This document shows, one piece after another, positions 16,764-25,341 of a DNA stretch of 48,178 nucleotides; the first letter of the stretch is position 1, and every line of letters starts with the position of its first letter. Source of the DNA: Ornithinibacillus scapharcae TW25 (lineage in GTDB: Bacteria; Bacillota; Bacilli; Bacillales; Amphibacillaceae). Where the stretch lies: assembly GCF_000190475.1 (NCBI RefSeq), contig NZ_AEWH01000062.1:1-48178 (forward strand), read 5' to 3'. The notes below the pieces were generated by a model. It saw nothing but the letters and a program-made list of their open reading frames with translations, did not search any database and was not told where the DNA came from. The position numbers were made by a program, and so were the translations under genes.

Positions 16764-17692
16764 TTACACCTTTATATCTGTTATTTTTCTAATTAATAAA
16801 AATGCAATAGTTATTGCACTTAAAAATATTATTAGAATTATAAGACCAAAGCCAGACCATAGTGGCTCGATAAACCCGTCAATAACGTTATTCATTAATA
16901 ACAGTAATATTATTGGCATCGCCGGAACTATAAACGATATATATCTTTGTTCCGAAGTCATCGTTTTAATAGTTTGTGCTAGTACCTTTCGAGCTTCAAA
17001 TGTATTAGCCATTGTTTCTAATGTTTTAGCTAGATTACCCCCAGTTTTCTTTTGGATCAGTAATGTAGCTATAAACAAATTAAAATCCCTTGATTTATTT
17101 CTCTTTTGAACAGATCGAAGAGCCAGTTCGAGTGATACACCTAGTTTCAATTCGTTAGATAATCTTTTGAACTCTTCCCCTGCGGGAGCACTTAATTCTC
17201 TGCCTACAATATCTATCCCTTGGTTTATAGTTAAACCAGATTTGGCAGCATTTCCAAGAATTCTACAAACTTCTGATAGCTGTTCATTGAAACGCTTCTC
17301 ATAGGCATTCTTTCTTAGATAAAACAACATAAAATGGGCTACTATCATAATTCCAATAGCTATCAAAAAACTCACTCTCATAGGCATGCTAAATACGAAA
17401 TAAAGACTTATAAAGAGAGTTAATATTCCTAAAAAGATAATTCCGACATATTCTGATGGTAATAAACCTAAATTGGCACTTTGGAGTTTTGTTCTTAATT
17501 TATTGGACGATTCTCGTTGATCAAATCGGTCACCCCACTTACTAATAAAACTTTTCCTTTTTCCTCTGGATACCACTGTTTAATTTGCTGTGACCATTCT
17601 TTTCTTGAACTACGGTAACCTAAGAAGAAGTACATAGTTGTCAGCAGGAAAAATACAAACAAGCTATAGAGTATAGACACGGTGAGATCCAC
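16764..17692 (-). CDS. tadB: Tad platform protein TadB, apparent frameshift
   Basis: A T2SSF-family platform protein. The natural start is a GTG inside the end of cpaF, preceded by AGAAGGAGA. That frame gives an N-terminal membrane helix (Y-S-L-F-V-F-F-L-L-T-T-M-Y) and ends soon after W-Y-P-E-E-K. The rest of TadB (S-F-I-S-K-W-G-D-R-F onward: two mid helices, G-N-A-A-K-S-G-L-T-I-N-Q-G, K-K-T-G-G-N-L-A, two C-terminal helices) lies in the -1 frame from 17576. One added base in the A5 run at 17558-17562 restores a single frame of about 309 codons. A clean break would disable the pilus, so this is a sequence error, a recent mutation or, less likely, recoding. Confidence 0.8.
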
Positions 17693-19043
17693 TTAAAACA
17701 TCTCCTTCTGGCTCAAATATTTCCTTATCAAATCGGATTCCAAATACTTCTAAGTGCTCTAAACATTTAGGTACAATACCAGTCGGTGTATAAAAACCCA
17801 GAATATTACCATTATCGTCCATACCAGTTCGTTGAAATCGAAATATATCACGGACTTCTATTTTATTTTCCTTATTAATTGCTACTTCCGAAATATTCGT
17901 TACTTTCCTTGTTCCATCAGTTAAACGTTGAACCTGAACAATATAGTCAAGCGCTCCAACGATGTATTCTCGAATAATATGTGTCGGTAGGTCCATGCCC
18001 GCCATGACAACCATCCCCTCAACACGATTTATTGCATCACTTGGTGTATTCGAGTGGACAGTGGTAAGTGACCCTTCATGCCCAGTATTCATCGCTTGTA
18101 ACATATCAAATGCTTCGGCTCCGCGTACCTCACCGACGATGATTCTATCCGGGCGCATACGTAACGAGTTTTTAACTAGTTGACGTATTGTAATTTCCCC
18201 TTGTCCTTCAACGTTTGGTGGTCTTGCCTCCAGGCCAACAACGTTTGAACGCTCTATTTTAAGTTCTGCGGAATCCTCGATCGTGATGATACGTTCTGTT
18301 GACGGAATAGCTTGTGCCAAAGCATTTAATAATGTAGTTTTACCACTACCAGTTCCACCTGAAATTAACACATTTAATTTTGTCTTAACTAGCGCCTGCA
18401 TGAATACAGACATTTTTTCCGTAAATGCATTAAATCTCATTAAATCTTCCATTTCATAGGGGGTTTTACGAAACTTACGTATTGAAACTATCGTTCCCCC
18501 CAAGCTAATTGGTGAAATAACGGCATTCACACGACTACCATCTGGGAGTCTTGCATCTACCATTGGCGAACTTTCATCAATCCTTCTCCCTAATGGAGCA
18601 ACAACTCTATCTACAATATGTCTCACATGTTCTTCATCTTTAAAAGAAACATTTGCTCGTTCTAATCTACCTTGTTTCTCTATAAATATTTCTTTCGGTC
18701 CATTCACTAAAATCTCAGTAATATCTTCATCTTGGAGTAGTACTTCAAGTGGTCCAAAACCTACACTCTCATTTATTAGCATAGATAATAAAGTATCTTT
18801 ATCTTGCCTTGGGATGACGACTTTCTCTTCTGCCATAAATTGATTGATAAAGCGCTCAATCTTTAATCTTCTTTCTTCTGTCGGTAAACTAGTAATCTGA
18901 TCGAGATTAACCTCTGTTAATAGCCTAGTTTTATAGTGTTCTACTAAGTTATCAATATATGTGTTTTCTATCCGAAGCCCGGATGAATACGATTCTTTAA
19001 TATCTGAATTCTTTCGTTGAAACAGCGCCAATTTCCCCACCAC
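17664..19043 (-). CDS. cpaF: Tad secretion ATPase CpaF/TadA
   Basis: A 459-residue hexameric ATPase of the type II/IV secretion family that powers Tad pilus assembly. Visible features are an N-terminal helical domain, the S-V-G-F-G-P-L-E hinge near 95, the Walker A motif G-G-T-G-S-G-K-T-T-L near 230, the Asp box I-T-I-E-D-S-A-E-L near 255, and M-R-P-D-R-I-I-V-G-E-V-R-G-A-E-A with Walker B near 290. The His box T-G-H-E-G-S-L-T-T-V-H-S-N follows near 315. The GTG start sits beside CACAGGTGG; a TTG four codons later has a better spaced GGTGGGG, so the exact start is open. The end overlaps tadB by 29 bases. Confidence 0.92.
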   Translation of the reverse strand: MVGKLALFQRKNSDIKESYSSGLRIENTYIDNLVEHYKTRLLTEVNLDQITSLPTEERRLKIERFINQFMAEEKVVIPRQDKDTLLSMLINESVGFGPLEVLLQDEDITEILVNGPKEIFIEKQGRLERANVSFKDEEHVRHIVDRVVAPLGRRIDESSPMVDARLPDGSRVNAVISPISLGGTIVSIRKFRKTPYEMEDLMRFNAFTEKMSVFMQALVKTKLNVLISGGTGSGKTTLLNALAQAIPSTERIITIEDSAELKIERSNVVGLEARPPNVEGQGEITIRQLVKNSLRMRPDRIIVGEVRGAEAFDMLQAMNTGHEGSLTTVHSNTPSDAINRVEGMVVMAGMDLPTHIIREYIVGALDYIVQVQRLTDGTRKVTNISEVAINKENKIEVRDIFRFQRTGMDDNGNILGFYTPTGIVPKCLEHLEVFGIRFDKEIFEPEGDVLSGSHRVYTL

Positions 19044-19066
19044 CTGTGTATGCTTTTTGGATTAAT

Positions 19067-20203
19067 TTATTTAAGCATGGAGCGGACCCATTTCTTTAAA
19101 TCCTTCGCAACTGGAGAAAGCTTTTTATCTTTCGGTTCTTTTCGTAATGGCTCTCCTTTATTCATAGAGGCATGTACACCCTTAAAATCCCTTTTTATAT
19201 TTGCTGAAATAGGATAACTCACAAAGCGTTGGATATCTTTGTTACTTAATTCATTGTCCTTACCAGTAAAATTCATTACTAATTCCATACGTTCATCCGT
19301 TACAAGTCCTAGCTGTTTTAAAACTGTATCCACGTATTTCAAAACACGAATGGAAACGGTGTCTTGATTCATAACGTAATAAATGCGATCCGATTCATTC
19401 AATGCTGTGAACGTTTTTATATCCATATATGATGGTGTATCGATGATAATAAAATCGTAGCTACGCTTACTAGCCCGAATTAATCTCATAACAAAATCCT
19501 CATTAATTCTCTCGGCTAGCTCTGTATCTCGAGGACTGACTAACACTTCAAGCTTTGAGGGCTCCATTATTTCGGACACATTACGTATATGATGTTCACT
19601 TATTTCGTGAATAACTGGTATCAAATCAATCATGGAACGGGTACTATTGATACCTAAATATGTTTCAGCACCACCATATTGTAAATTTAAGTCAATGAAA
19701 AGTACTTTTGCGGTTGAATCAAGCTTGAGCGTCTGTGCAAACAAGGAACTTATCAAAGACTTACCAGATCCACCTTTTCCACTAAAGAAGGTAAATACTT
19801 TACCTCCTCCCCGAATAAAGCCTTCAGAAGATGACGTTTCTGTCTTAATTTCTTTCATTGTCAATATGAGTTTATTAATTCGTTCTAAAAATTGCCATTC
19901 TTCATCAGGTAAGACAAAGTAATCTGTTATTCCCATACGAGTTAACTCTCGAAGAAGTTCAAAATCAGGCATATCACTTATAAAAATAATAGGTGTATTT
20001 GAATGCTCATTTAAAATGGACTGAGCTAAGTCTAGAGGTGACTCTTTATCATTTTTGAGAATTATTATAATTTGGTGTGTTTCCTTTTTTAAATCTTCAA
20101 CTGAAACATTTTTCACTTGATACGCTTCACCAATAGATTCTAGAACTGTTGTTAGTAATTCCTCATTGTTACCAATCACAGGAATATCAATATTTATATT
20201 CAT
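19067..20203 (-). CDS. cpaE: Tad localisation ATPase CpaE/TadZ
   Basis: A 378-residue protein with a receiver-like N-terminal domain (about 1-125) lacking clear phospho-acceptor geometry, then a MinD/ParA-type ATPase domain. The deviant Walker A F-F-S-G-K-G-G-S-G-K-S is near 140, D-L-N-L-Q-Y-G near 171 and the I-I-D-T-P motif near 255. TadZ/CpaE proteins place the Tad machine at a cell pole. Start ATG after GGAGGAAACAA. Genes on either side are 45 and 23 bases away, so this is one operon with cpaB and cpaF. Confidence 0.9.
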   Translation of the reverse strand: MNINIDIPVIGNNEELLTTVLESIGEAYQVKNVSVEDLKKETHQIIIILKNDKESPLDLAQSILNEHSNTPIIFISDMPDFELLRELTRMGITDYFVLPDEEWQFLERINKLILTMKEIKTETSSSEGFIRGGGKVFTFFSGKGGSGKSLISSLFAQTLKLDSTAKVLFIDLNLQYGGAETYLGINSTRSMIDLIPVIHEISEHHIRNVSEIMEPSKLEVLVSPRDTELAERINEDFVMRLIRASKRSYDFIIIDTPSYMDIKTFTALNESDRIYYVMNQDTVSIRVLKYVDTVLKQLGLVTDERMELVMNFTGKDNELSNKDIQRFVSYPISANIKRDFKGVHASMNKGEPLRKEPKDKKLSPVAKDLKKWVRSMLK

Positions 20204-20248
20204 TTGTTTCCTCCAGTAAAAATCATCCTTCTTCTCACTTCACTGAGC

Positions 20249-21058
20249 CTATTCTTTATCATCAGTTGATTCGGATTTTTCTTCTGTTGAATCTGCTTTA
20301 TCCTTTTGTTCTGTTTGCTCTTCTTTCTCTGTTTTCTCTTGTTGTTTTTCTTGTATTACCTGTTCATTTTCTACTTGTGTATCTTCTTTCTGTTCGATAT
20401 CCTCATCATTAGTTGGTTCAATAGGACTATTGATATTCTCAGAATTTATACCAACATTCGCCCGTATAACTCGGATATTATGAGCATAATTCTGCATATG
20501 TATCACTTCCGAGACAACTTCAATTGGAATCTCAATTTGAACACCTGTTAACCCACCGTCACTATTCTTCGAAACACGTGCAACCTTCACATCTTCCATA
20601 AACATTTCCGTAACGATTTCCCCATCTAAATCATGAGATACAAACAAATCCACACGATCTAAAGCTGATAAATCCTCATCAAAAAAGACTTTGTCAGATT
20701 TCATAAGTGCTACCAGACGGTTATCTTCTTCTGTTACAGCCGTTGCTTCTTTCAACATACTCTTTGTAATAATATCGCCTGGTGAAAGAGGTACTACAGA
20801 TACCTTATTCATCAGAAATTCTACATCAGTAATATGGTCATCTTTCAGATACTTCATTGGTATTTCTTCTGTTGCAACATCATCCTGAGTAATGATTACC
20901 CTTGAGGTTACATCTTTAGCAGCCACATAAATTCTAACCATAGTACCCAATTCGGCATTTAATGACTGCACTTTCTTGAAAACTAAAAAACCCGCTGTTG
21001 CCGCCAATAAAATCGCAATAATAAAAAATATAATGGCTCTACGCTTAGACTCTAACAA
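20249..21058 (-). CDS. cpaB: CpaB/RcpC-like SAF-domain protein
   Basis: A 269-residue protein anchored by one N-terminal helix (A-I-I-F-F-I-I-A-I-L-L-A-A-T-A-G-F-L-V-F). A SAF domain follows: V-A-A-K-D-V-T-S-R-V-I-I-T-Q-D-D-V near 45 and P-L-S-P-G-D-I-I-T near 91. The last 55 residues are a very acidic Glu/Lys/Gln tail. In Gram-negative Tad systems CpaB contacts the secretin; with no outer membrane here it probably acts in or on the cell wall. Start TTG with AGGTTTAGAGG just upstream. It is the first gene of the Tad operon. Confidence 0.85.
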   Translation of the reverse strand: MLESKRRAIIFFIIAILLAATAGFLVFKKVQSLNAELGTMVRIYVAAKDVTSRVIITQDDVATEEIPMKYLKDDHITDVEFLMNKVSVVPLSPGDIITKSMLKEATAVTEEDNRLVALMKSDKVFFDEDLSALDRVDLFVSHDLDGEIVTEMFMEDVKVARVSKNSDGGLTGVQIEIPIEVVSEVIHMQNYAHNIRVIRANVGINSENINSPIEPTNDEDIEQKEDTQVENEQVIQEKQQEKTEKEEQTEQKDKADSTEEKSESTDDKE

Positions 21059-21111
21059 CCTCTAAACCTCATTTCCTAATTGTATGAATTTTTGTTATTG
21101 GTAATATATAC

Positions 21112-21143
21112 ATAAATAATTACACAATGATTTCAAATGTCAA
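21112..21143 (-). promoter_or_regulatory. Candidate sigma-A promoter of the Tad operon
   Basis: On the minus strand TTGACA at 21143-21138 is followed after 15-18 bases by the AT-rich TAATTATTTA, which contains several weak -10 matches. It lies about 70 bases before the cpaB start. The -10 assignment is weak. Confidence 0.35.
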
Positions 21144-21366
21144 TTCCATAATTTACCATTCCATAACGTATATAGGACTAATATATCAGTGTACTTTTTA
21201 CCTATATTCGATTTTCCCAAGTTGCTAAAAAATACGAAAAAGGTATCTAGTCCCACATAACTAGAAAATATTGTCAAAATCAGTGTCGTGTTTTGTCGTG
21301 ATTAGGACTAACTCATCATTTTTACTTTTTTACTACAATTTCATCACGCCTTAACAAATTCTTTAC

Positions 21367-21386
21367 ATTCACTAAATATAGTGAAT
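21367..21386. promoter_or_regulatory. Inverted repeat ATTCACTA-aata-TAGTGAAT
   Basis: Perfect 8-base arms around AATA, 41 bases before the yjzC-like start codon. It is a possible operator. The CACTA...TAGTG ends are shared with the palindrome at 11466, but the spacing differs. Confidence 0.4.
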
Positions 21387-21427
21387 TACTCATACTACAA
21401 TTAGATTACAAAAAGGAGTGATAATTA

Positions 21428-21631
21428 ATGGGTGAGATATCGCAATATCGTCCAGGAAATAAAGCGCCAAACAATGGTGTCTATATTGAAAAGGCGAAAC
21501 GGGAAGTAGTTGTGAGGGGGCCTCAGCAGGTGGAACTGAACACAGGGTAGACATTTACTGACACAACAAATGGAGAACGAGTGTGGAAGAACAAACGCCA
21601 CAGAAGTAAGGGCACACCGGAAGGATTGTAG
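21428..21631 (+). pseudogene. YjzC-like small protein with in-frame stop
   Basis: Start ATG follows AAAAAGGAGTG. The first 40 codons read M-G-E-I-S-Q-Y-R-P-G-N-K-A-P-N-N-G-V-Y-I and onward, the pattern of the small YjzC family of Bacillus, whose function is unknown. A TAG at 21548-21550 stands where the family usually has a G-D/E-T-F segment. The frame then stays open for 26 more family-like codons (T-F-T-D-T-T-N-G-E-R-V-W-K-N-K-R) to a TAG at 21629. The lesion is a substitution, not a shift, so a GAG or GAT to TAG change is likely. The short 40-residue product may still be made. Confidence 0.65.
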
Positions 21632-21737
21632 CAAGTAATATAATATAAAAACGCTTCCAAAGACCTGTAAATAAAGTCCTTGTAAGTTTTCACTACTAAC
21701 ACATCCTCTTGCATCCTTCTTAATAGAAGATAAAAAA

Positions 21738-21769
21738 ATGCAAAACCCTATTAAAACAAGGTTTTGCAT
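21738..21769 (-). terminator. Rho-independent terminator of the DinB gene
   Basis: On the minus strand ATGCAAAACC and GGTTTTGCAT form a perfect 10-pair stem followed by seven T, starting 10 bases after the DinB stop. Confidence 0.85.
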
Positions 21770-21778
21770 CTCTATATA

Positions 21779-22258
21779 TTATGCTTGCTGCTCTTTGGTA
21801 GGTCCCATCACACCTGGAACCTTTAATCCAGCTTGTCTAAGTAACACCGTCATCTGACCACGATGATGGGTTTGATGGTCTATCATCTTCAAAAGCAATG
21901 CCCCTCTAGGGATTTGTGTTCCAAAACTTTCAACTGTTTCGACCAAGTCTTCATCTGTTAACTTCATTACTTCTTGTTTTACTTGTTCAGAAGTGTTCTT
22001 ATATGCCGCAACAATCTCATCAATGCTTGAAGGTACATCTTGTGGACCGCCTGCAGGTGTTATGGATAGACCAACCTCTCCTCCAAAAAATGCTGGTGCA
22101 TTCGCTAGATGCCAGCCTAACCAGCCTAAGGTGTTATGACCTTCCACTATAGCCTGATCTAATTTTTCATCTGTTATGGCTTCAATTACTTGAAGTGTTC
22201 CGGAACTTGCGTGATCCCAATCGTTAATAAAATCCTGTACTACACGATACATATACAT
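21779..22258 (-). CDS. DinB family protein
   Basis: A 159-residue protein of the DinB/YfiT four-helix fold. The three metal-binding His positions are visible: L-G-W-L-G-W-H-L-A near 48 and D-H-Q-T-H-H-R-G-Q near 131-135. Such proteins are metal-dependent enzymes of mostly unknown reaction; some use bacillithiol or other thiols. Start ATG chosen after AAGGAAAGGGGT; the open frame extends 64 codons upstream without a ribosome site. A monocistronic unit with its own terminator, divergent from the small exported protein. Confidence 0.85.
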   Translation of the reverse strand: MYMYRVVQDFINDWDHASSGTLQVIEAITDEKLDQAIVEGHNTLGWLGWHLANAPAFFGGEVGLSITPAGGPQDVPSSIDEIVAAYKNTSEQVKQEVMKLTDEDLVETVESFGTQIPRGALLLKMIDHQTHHRGQMTVLLRQAGLKVPGVMGPTKEQQA

Positions 22259-22358
22259 ACCCCTTTCCTTACTATTAATTATTATTTTAACCAATTTAAC
22301 CAATAATTGCATTGGACATGCATATATATAAATTAGTAAGCATGAAAGGGGTATACTT

Positions 22359-22673
22359 ATGAAATCTAGAATGGCATTATTAGGTGGATTATTTGTTTTA
22401 GTTGTAGCATCCTTTTTAGATACACCACCAATAACGAGTGAGGAGTCCAATTACTTCCATATCTCTGAAGATGAAACTGTTGATGCTACTATTCAGAATA
22501 ACAAACGTTCAGAAACTAGCACCTATGAATATGTATTGGATGGGATGAATGAAGTGGATGGCTATATTGTGGAATCCTATCGTGAATATGAGGTCCATCA
22601 AGATAAAGAAGGAAATGATATTGTTCGAATTCCAACTGACAACTATCAGTATTTAAAGTACCAAAAGGAATAG
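22359..22673 (+). CDS. Small exported protein
   Basis: A 104-residue protein starting after GAAAGGGGTATACTT. Residues 1-20 are a signal peptide or anchor (M-A-L-L-G-G-L-F-V-L-V-V-A-S-F-L). The rest is acidic and hydrophilic, ending Y-Q-Y-L-K-Y-Q-K-E. No family was recognised. It has its own unit, ending at the hairpin shared with degV. Confidence 0.65.
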   Translation: MKSRMALLGGLFVLVVASFLDTPPITSEESNYFHISEDETVDATIQNNKRSETSTYEYVLDGMNEVDGYIVESYREYEVHQDKEGNDIVRIPTDNYQYLKYQKE

Positions 22674-22680
22674 AGCAGAA

Positions 22681-22706
22681 ACGACATAGGCAATCACCTA
22701 TGTCGT
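22681..22706. terminator. Bidirectional hairpin between convergent genes
   Basis: ACGACATAGG and CCTATGTCGT form a perfect 10-pair stem with a six-base loop. It lies between the ends of the small exported protein (plus) and the DegV protein (minus). T-runs are modest on both sides. Confidence 0.65.
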
Positions 22707-22711
22707 CTTTA

Positions 22712-23560
22712 TTAGGCAGTCCAAAACACCGCCATCGCTCCCTCGCCTGCATGAACAGCAAGAGATGAACTTATTTCTCCAATTATTATTTCTAAACCAG
22801 GGACTTGCGATACTATTTCTTCCTTTAATGCCTTTGCTTTGCCCGGTGCATTCGCATTGGCAATTCCTATTCTTTTCACTGAATTCTCTTCACACGATGT
22901 TTTGATTAGTTCAACTAATTTACGAGTCGCTTTTTTCTCCGAACGAACACGTTCAAGGACGCCTAGTTCTCCATCTGTTCCAATAGATAGAATAGGCTTT
23001 ATACTTAATAGATTCCCAATCACAAACTGCGCTCCAGATAATCTACCACCCTTAAATAATTGCTCTAACGTATCCAGAAGGATTAAATTCTTATGCCTTA
23101 TTGCTTCCGCACGTAAAGTTTCTGCTATTTCCCTAGCATCTAATCCCTGTTCATTTAAATGCAGTCCTTTTTCTAATAAAAACGTAATCGCAAAGGATAG
23201 CGAATAGGAGTCGATAATCTCTACATCTATATTAGCTTGCTCCATGGCGGTTTTGGAACTAGATATGGTGCCACTTAATTTGGAGGAGACATGTATCGCA
23301 ATTACGTGCTCATACTCTCCCCTTAATTTCTCGTATAATTCTATGAATCTACCGACATTTGGCTGTGAGGTTTTCGGAACCTCTTTATTCGTACGAATCA
23401 TTTCATATAATTGTTCTGATGTTAAATCAATTCCATCTTCAAATTCTTCACCTTCCGAAATGACAACAATTGGGACAACATAAATATCGGGGTGACCTTT
23501 CAGTTCCTCTGTTAAGTAAGCTGTACTATCTGTCACAAATGCAAGTTTCTTCTTTATCAT
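22712..23560 (-). CDS. DegV family fatty-acid-binding protein
   Basis: A 282-residue DegV/FakB-type protein. Visible motifs are the N-terminal V-T-D-S-T-A-Y-L, T-S-Q-P near residue 64, the S-S-K-L-S-G-T-I-S loop near 92, F-K-G-G-R-L-S-G near 165 and the H-A-G-E-G-A motif near the end. FakB proteins bind fatty acids for phosphorylation by FakA; which DegV paralogues do this varies. Start ATG follows GGAGTGGGACGTACA; a GTG four codons upstream overlaps that site. It stands alone, convergent with the small exported protein. Confidence 0.9.
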   Translation of the reverse strand: MIKKKLAFVTDSTAYLTEELKGHPDIYVVPIVVISEGEEFEDGIDLTSEQLYEMIRTNKEVPKTSQPNVGRFIELYEKLRGEYEHVIAIHVSSKLSGTISSSKTAMEQANIDVEIIDSYSLSFAITFLLEKGLHLNEQGLDAREIAETLRAEAIRHKNLILLDTLEQLFKGGRLSGAQFVIGNLLSIKPILSIGTDGELGVLERVRSEKKATRKLVELIKTSCEENSVKRIGIANANAPGKAKALKEEIVSQVPGLEIIIGEISSSLAVHAGEGAMAVFWTA

Positions 23561-23743
23561 TGTACGTCCCACTCCATTTCATACTTTTATATCATTATAC
23601 ATTTTATTCAACTTATTACCAAGTAATAAAACTTGATATTATATTCTAATGCTAATTATTTCATAAAAATAACCACTATCCCTTTTCTAATTTGAAAAGT
23701 ATAATAGTAGAGAATGTATATAGAAAGAAAAGGTGTAATGATT

Positions 23744-25300
23744 ATGAGTTTATTAACAGTTAAAAATCTAAGTCACGGATTTGGTGATCGGGCTATATTT
23801 GATAATGTATCGTTCCGTTTATTACAGGGAGAACATATTGGGTTGATCGGGGCAAACGGTGAAGGTAAGTCCACTTTTATGAATATTATTACCGGGAAGC
23901 TTGAGCCAGATGCAGGAAATGTAACTTGGGCTAAGCATATTCGTGTTGGGTATTTAGATCAGCACGCAGTATTAAAGCAAGGTATGTCCATTCGTGATGT
24001 ACTTCGAACTGCTTTCCAATATTTATATGATATGGAAGAAGAAATGAATCAACTTTTTGCTAAAATGGGTGAAGCTACACCCGAGGAATTAGAAAAGCTA
24101 TTAGAGGATACTGGACGTATGCAGGACTCTCTTACAAATAATGATTTCTACACGATTGATGCAAAAGTTGAGGAAGTTGCAAATGGTCTTGGATTAAATG
24201 ACTTTGGTTTGGACCGTGATGTACATGATTTAAGTGGTGGGCAACGTACGAAAGTTTTACTCGCGAAATTACTTTTAGAAAAACCAGAGATTCTCTTACT
24301 AGATGAGCCTACCAACTATTTAGATGTGGAGCATATTGAATGGTTAAAGACATATTTGCAAAACTATGATCATGCTTTTATTCTAGTATCACATGATATT
24401 CCTTTCTTAAATAGTGTTGTTAATTTAATTTATCATATGGAGAATCAAGAATTAAATCGATATCCAGGTGACTACGATGAATTCCTTCGCTTACATGAAT
24501 TGAAGAAACAACAACAGGTTGCCGCTTATAAGAAGCAACAAAAAGAAATTGCTAATCTAAAGGACTTTGTTGCTCGTAATAAAGCAAATGCAGCTACCGC
24601 AAGGATGGCACAATCTCGTCAGAAAAAACTTGATAAAATGGATGTCATTGAACTGGATGCTGAGAAGCCAAAACCGGAGTTTGATTTTAAAGAAGCGCGT
24701 ACTCCTGGGAAATATTTATTCGAAACAAAGGATCTTGTTATTGGATATGACGAACCCCTATCACGTCCATTAAATCTTTCTATGGAGCGCGGACAAAAAA
24801 TTGCATTATATGGTGCAAATGGAATTGGGAAAACAACATTACTACGTAGTATTTTAGGTGAAATCCCCCCTGTTTCTGGATCAGTACAGCTGGGTGAGCA
24901 TTTGCATATTGGTTATTTTGAACAAGAAATAAAAACAGAGACGAATAATACTTGTATTGAGGAAGTATGGGATGAATTCCCGCATTTCACACAGTATGAG
25001 GTTCGTGCAGCACTTGCGAAATGTGGTTTAACAACGAAGCATATCGAGAGTAAGGTTCAAGTATTGAGTGGTGGCGAGAAAGCTAAGGTTCGCTTATGTA
25101 AATTAATGAACAACGAAACAAATCTACTCGTTCTCGATGAACCTACAAACCACCTGGATCATGATGCAAAAGTGGAGTTGAAGCGTGCACTTCAAGCATA
25201 TAAAGGCAGTGTGCTATTGATTTCCCACGAACCAGAATTTTATGATGGTGTTGTGACCGATATTTGGAATTGTGAAGATTGGACTCTGAAAGTATTTTAG
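23744..25300 (+). CDS. yfmM: ABC-F ATPase YfmM
   Basis: A 518-residue soluble ABC-F protein with two nucleotide-binding domains: Walker A G-A-N-G-E-G-K-S-T near 37 and G-A-N-G-I-G-K-T-T near 360, signatures L-S-G-G-Q-R-T and L-S-G-G-E-K-A, and Walker B L-L-L-D-E-P-T-N and L-V-L-D-E-P-T-N. The charged inter-domain linker (K-K-Q-Q-Q-V-A-A-Y-K-K-Q-Q-K-E-I) would reach toward the ribosomal P site. It matches Bacillus YfmM throughout. ABC-F proteins act on the ribosome as translation factors, some giving antibiotic protection. The ATG 11th in the open frame was chosen because AAAGGTG stands eight bases before it. Confidence 0.9.
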   Translation: MSLLTVKNLSHGFGDRAIFDNVSFRLLQGEHIGLIGANGEGKSTFMNIITGKLEPDAGNVTWAKHIRVGYLDQHAVLKQGMSIRDVLRTAFQYLYDMEEEMNQLFAKMGEATPEELEKLLEDTGRMQDSLTNNDFYTIDAKVEEVANGLGLNDFGLDRDVHDLSGGQRTKVLLAKLLLEKPEILLLDEPTNYLDVEHIEWLKTYLQNYDHAFILVSHDIPFLNSVVNLIYHMENQELNRYPGDYDEFLRLHELKKQQQVAAYKKQQKEIANLKDFVARNKANAATARMAQSRQKKLDKMDVIELDAEKPKPEFDFKEARTPGKYLFETKDLVIGYDEPLSRPLNLSMERGQKIALYGANGIGKTTLLRSILGEIPPVSGSVQLGEHLHIGYFEQEIKTETNNTCIEEVWDEFPHFTQYEVRAALAKCGLTTKHIESKVQVLSGGEKAKVRLCKLMNNETNLLVLDEPTNHLDHDAKVELKRALQAYKGSVLLISHEPEFYDGVVTDIWNCEDWTLKVF

Positions 25301-25304
25301 TAGA

Positions 25305-25333
25305 AGAATGGCGCTATCGAATTGCGCCATTCT
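25305..25333 (+). terminator. Rho-independent terminator of yfmM
   Basis: AGAATGGCGC and GCGCCATTCT form a perfect 10-pair stem followed by TTTTATTTT, directly after the yfmM stop. The A-rich left flank is weaker for the convergent gene. Confidence 0.88.
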
Positions 25334-25341
25334 TTTTATTT

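Larger units (their letters stand above)
21059..21427. other. Divergent control region, Tad operon versus yjzC-like gene
   Basis: A stretch of about 370 bases with no gene. It must hold the promoters of both flanking units. Besides the candidate promoter and palindrome listed separately, the triplet-rich word AGGACTAA occurs twice (near 21175 and 21306). Confidence 0.5.

Noticed and set aside
17540-17580. Programmed -1 frameshifting in tadB
   Set aside because: No X-XXY-YYZ heptamer and no clear downstream structure; a missing A in a homopolymer explains it more simply.
1-21058. Prophage or integrative element
   Set aside because: No integrase, recombinase, transposase, terminase, tRNA or flanking direct repeat was seen.
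21425-21769. Minus-strand frames opposite the yjzC-like gene
   Set aside because: No ribosome sites; they cover the DinB terminator and the plus-strand gene with a good ribosome site.
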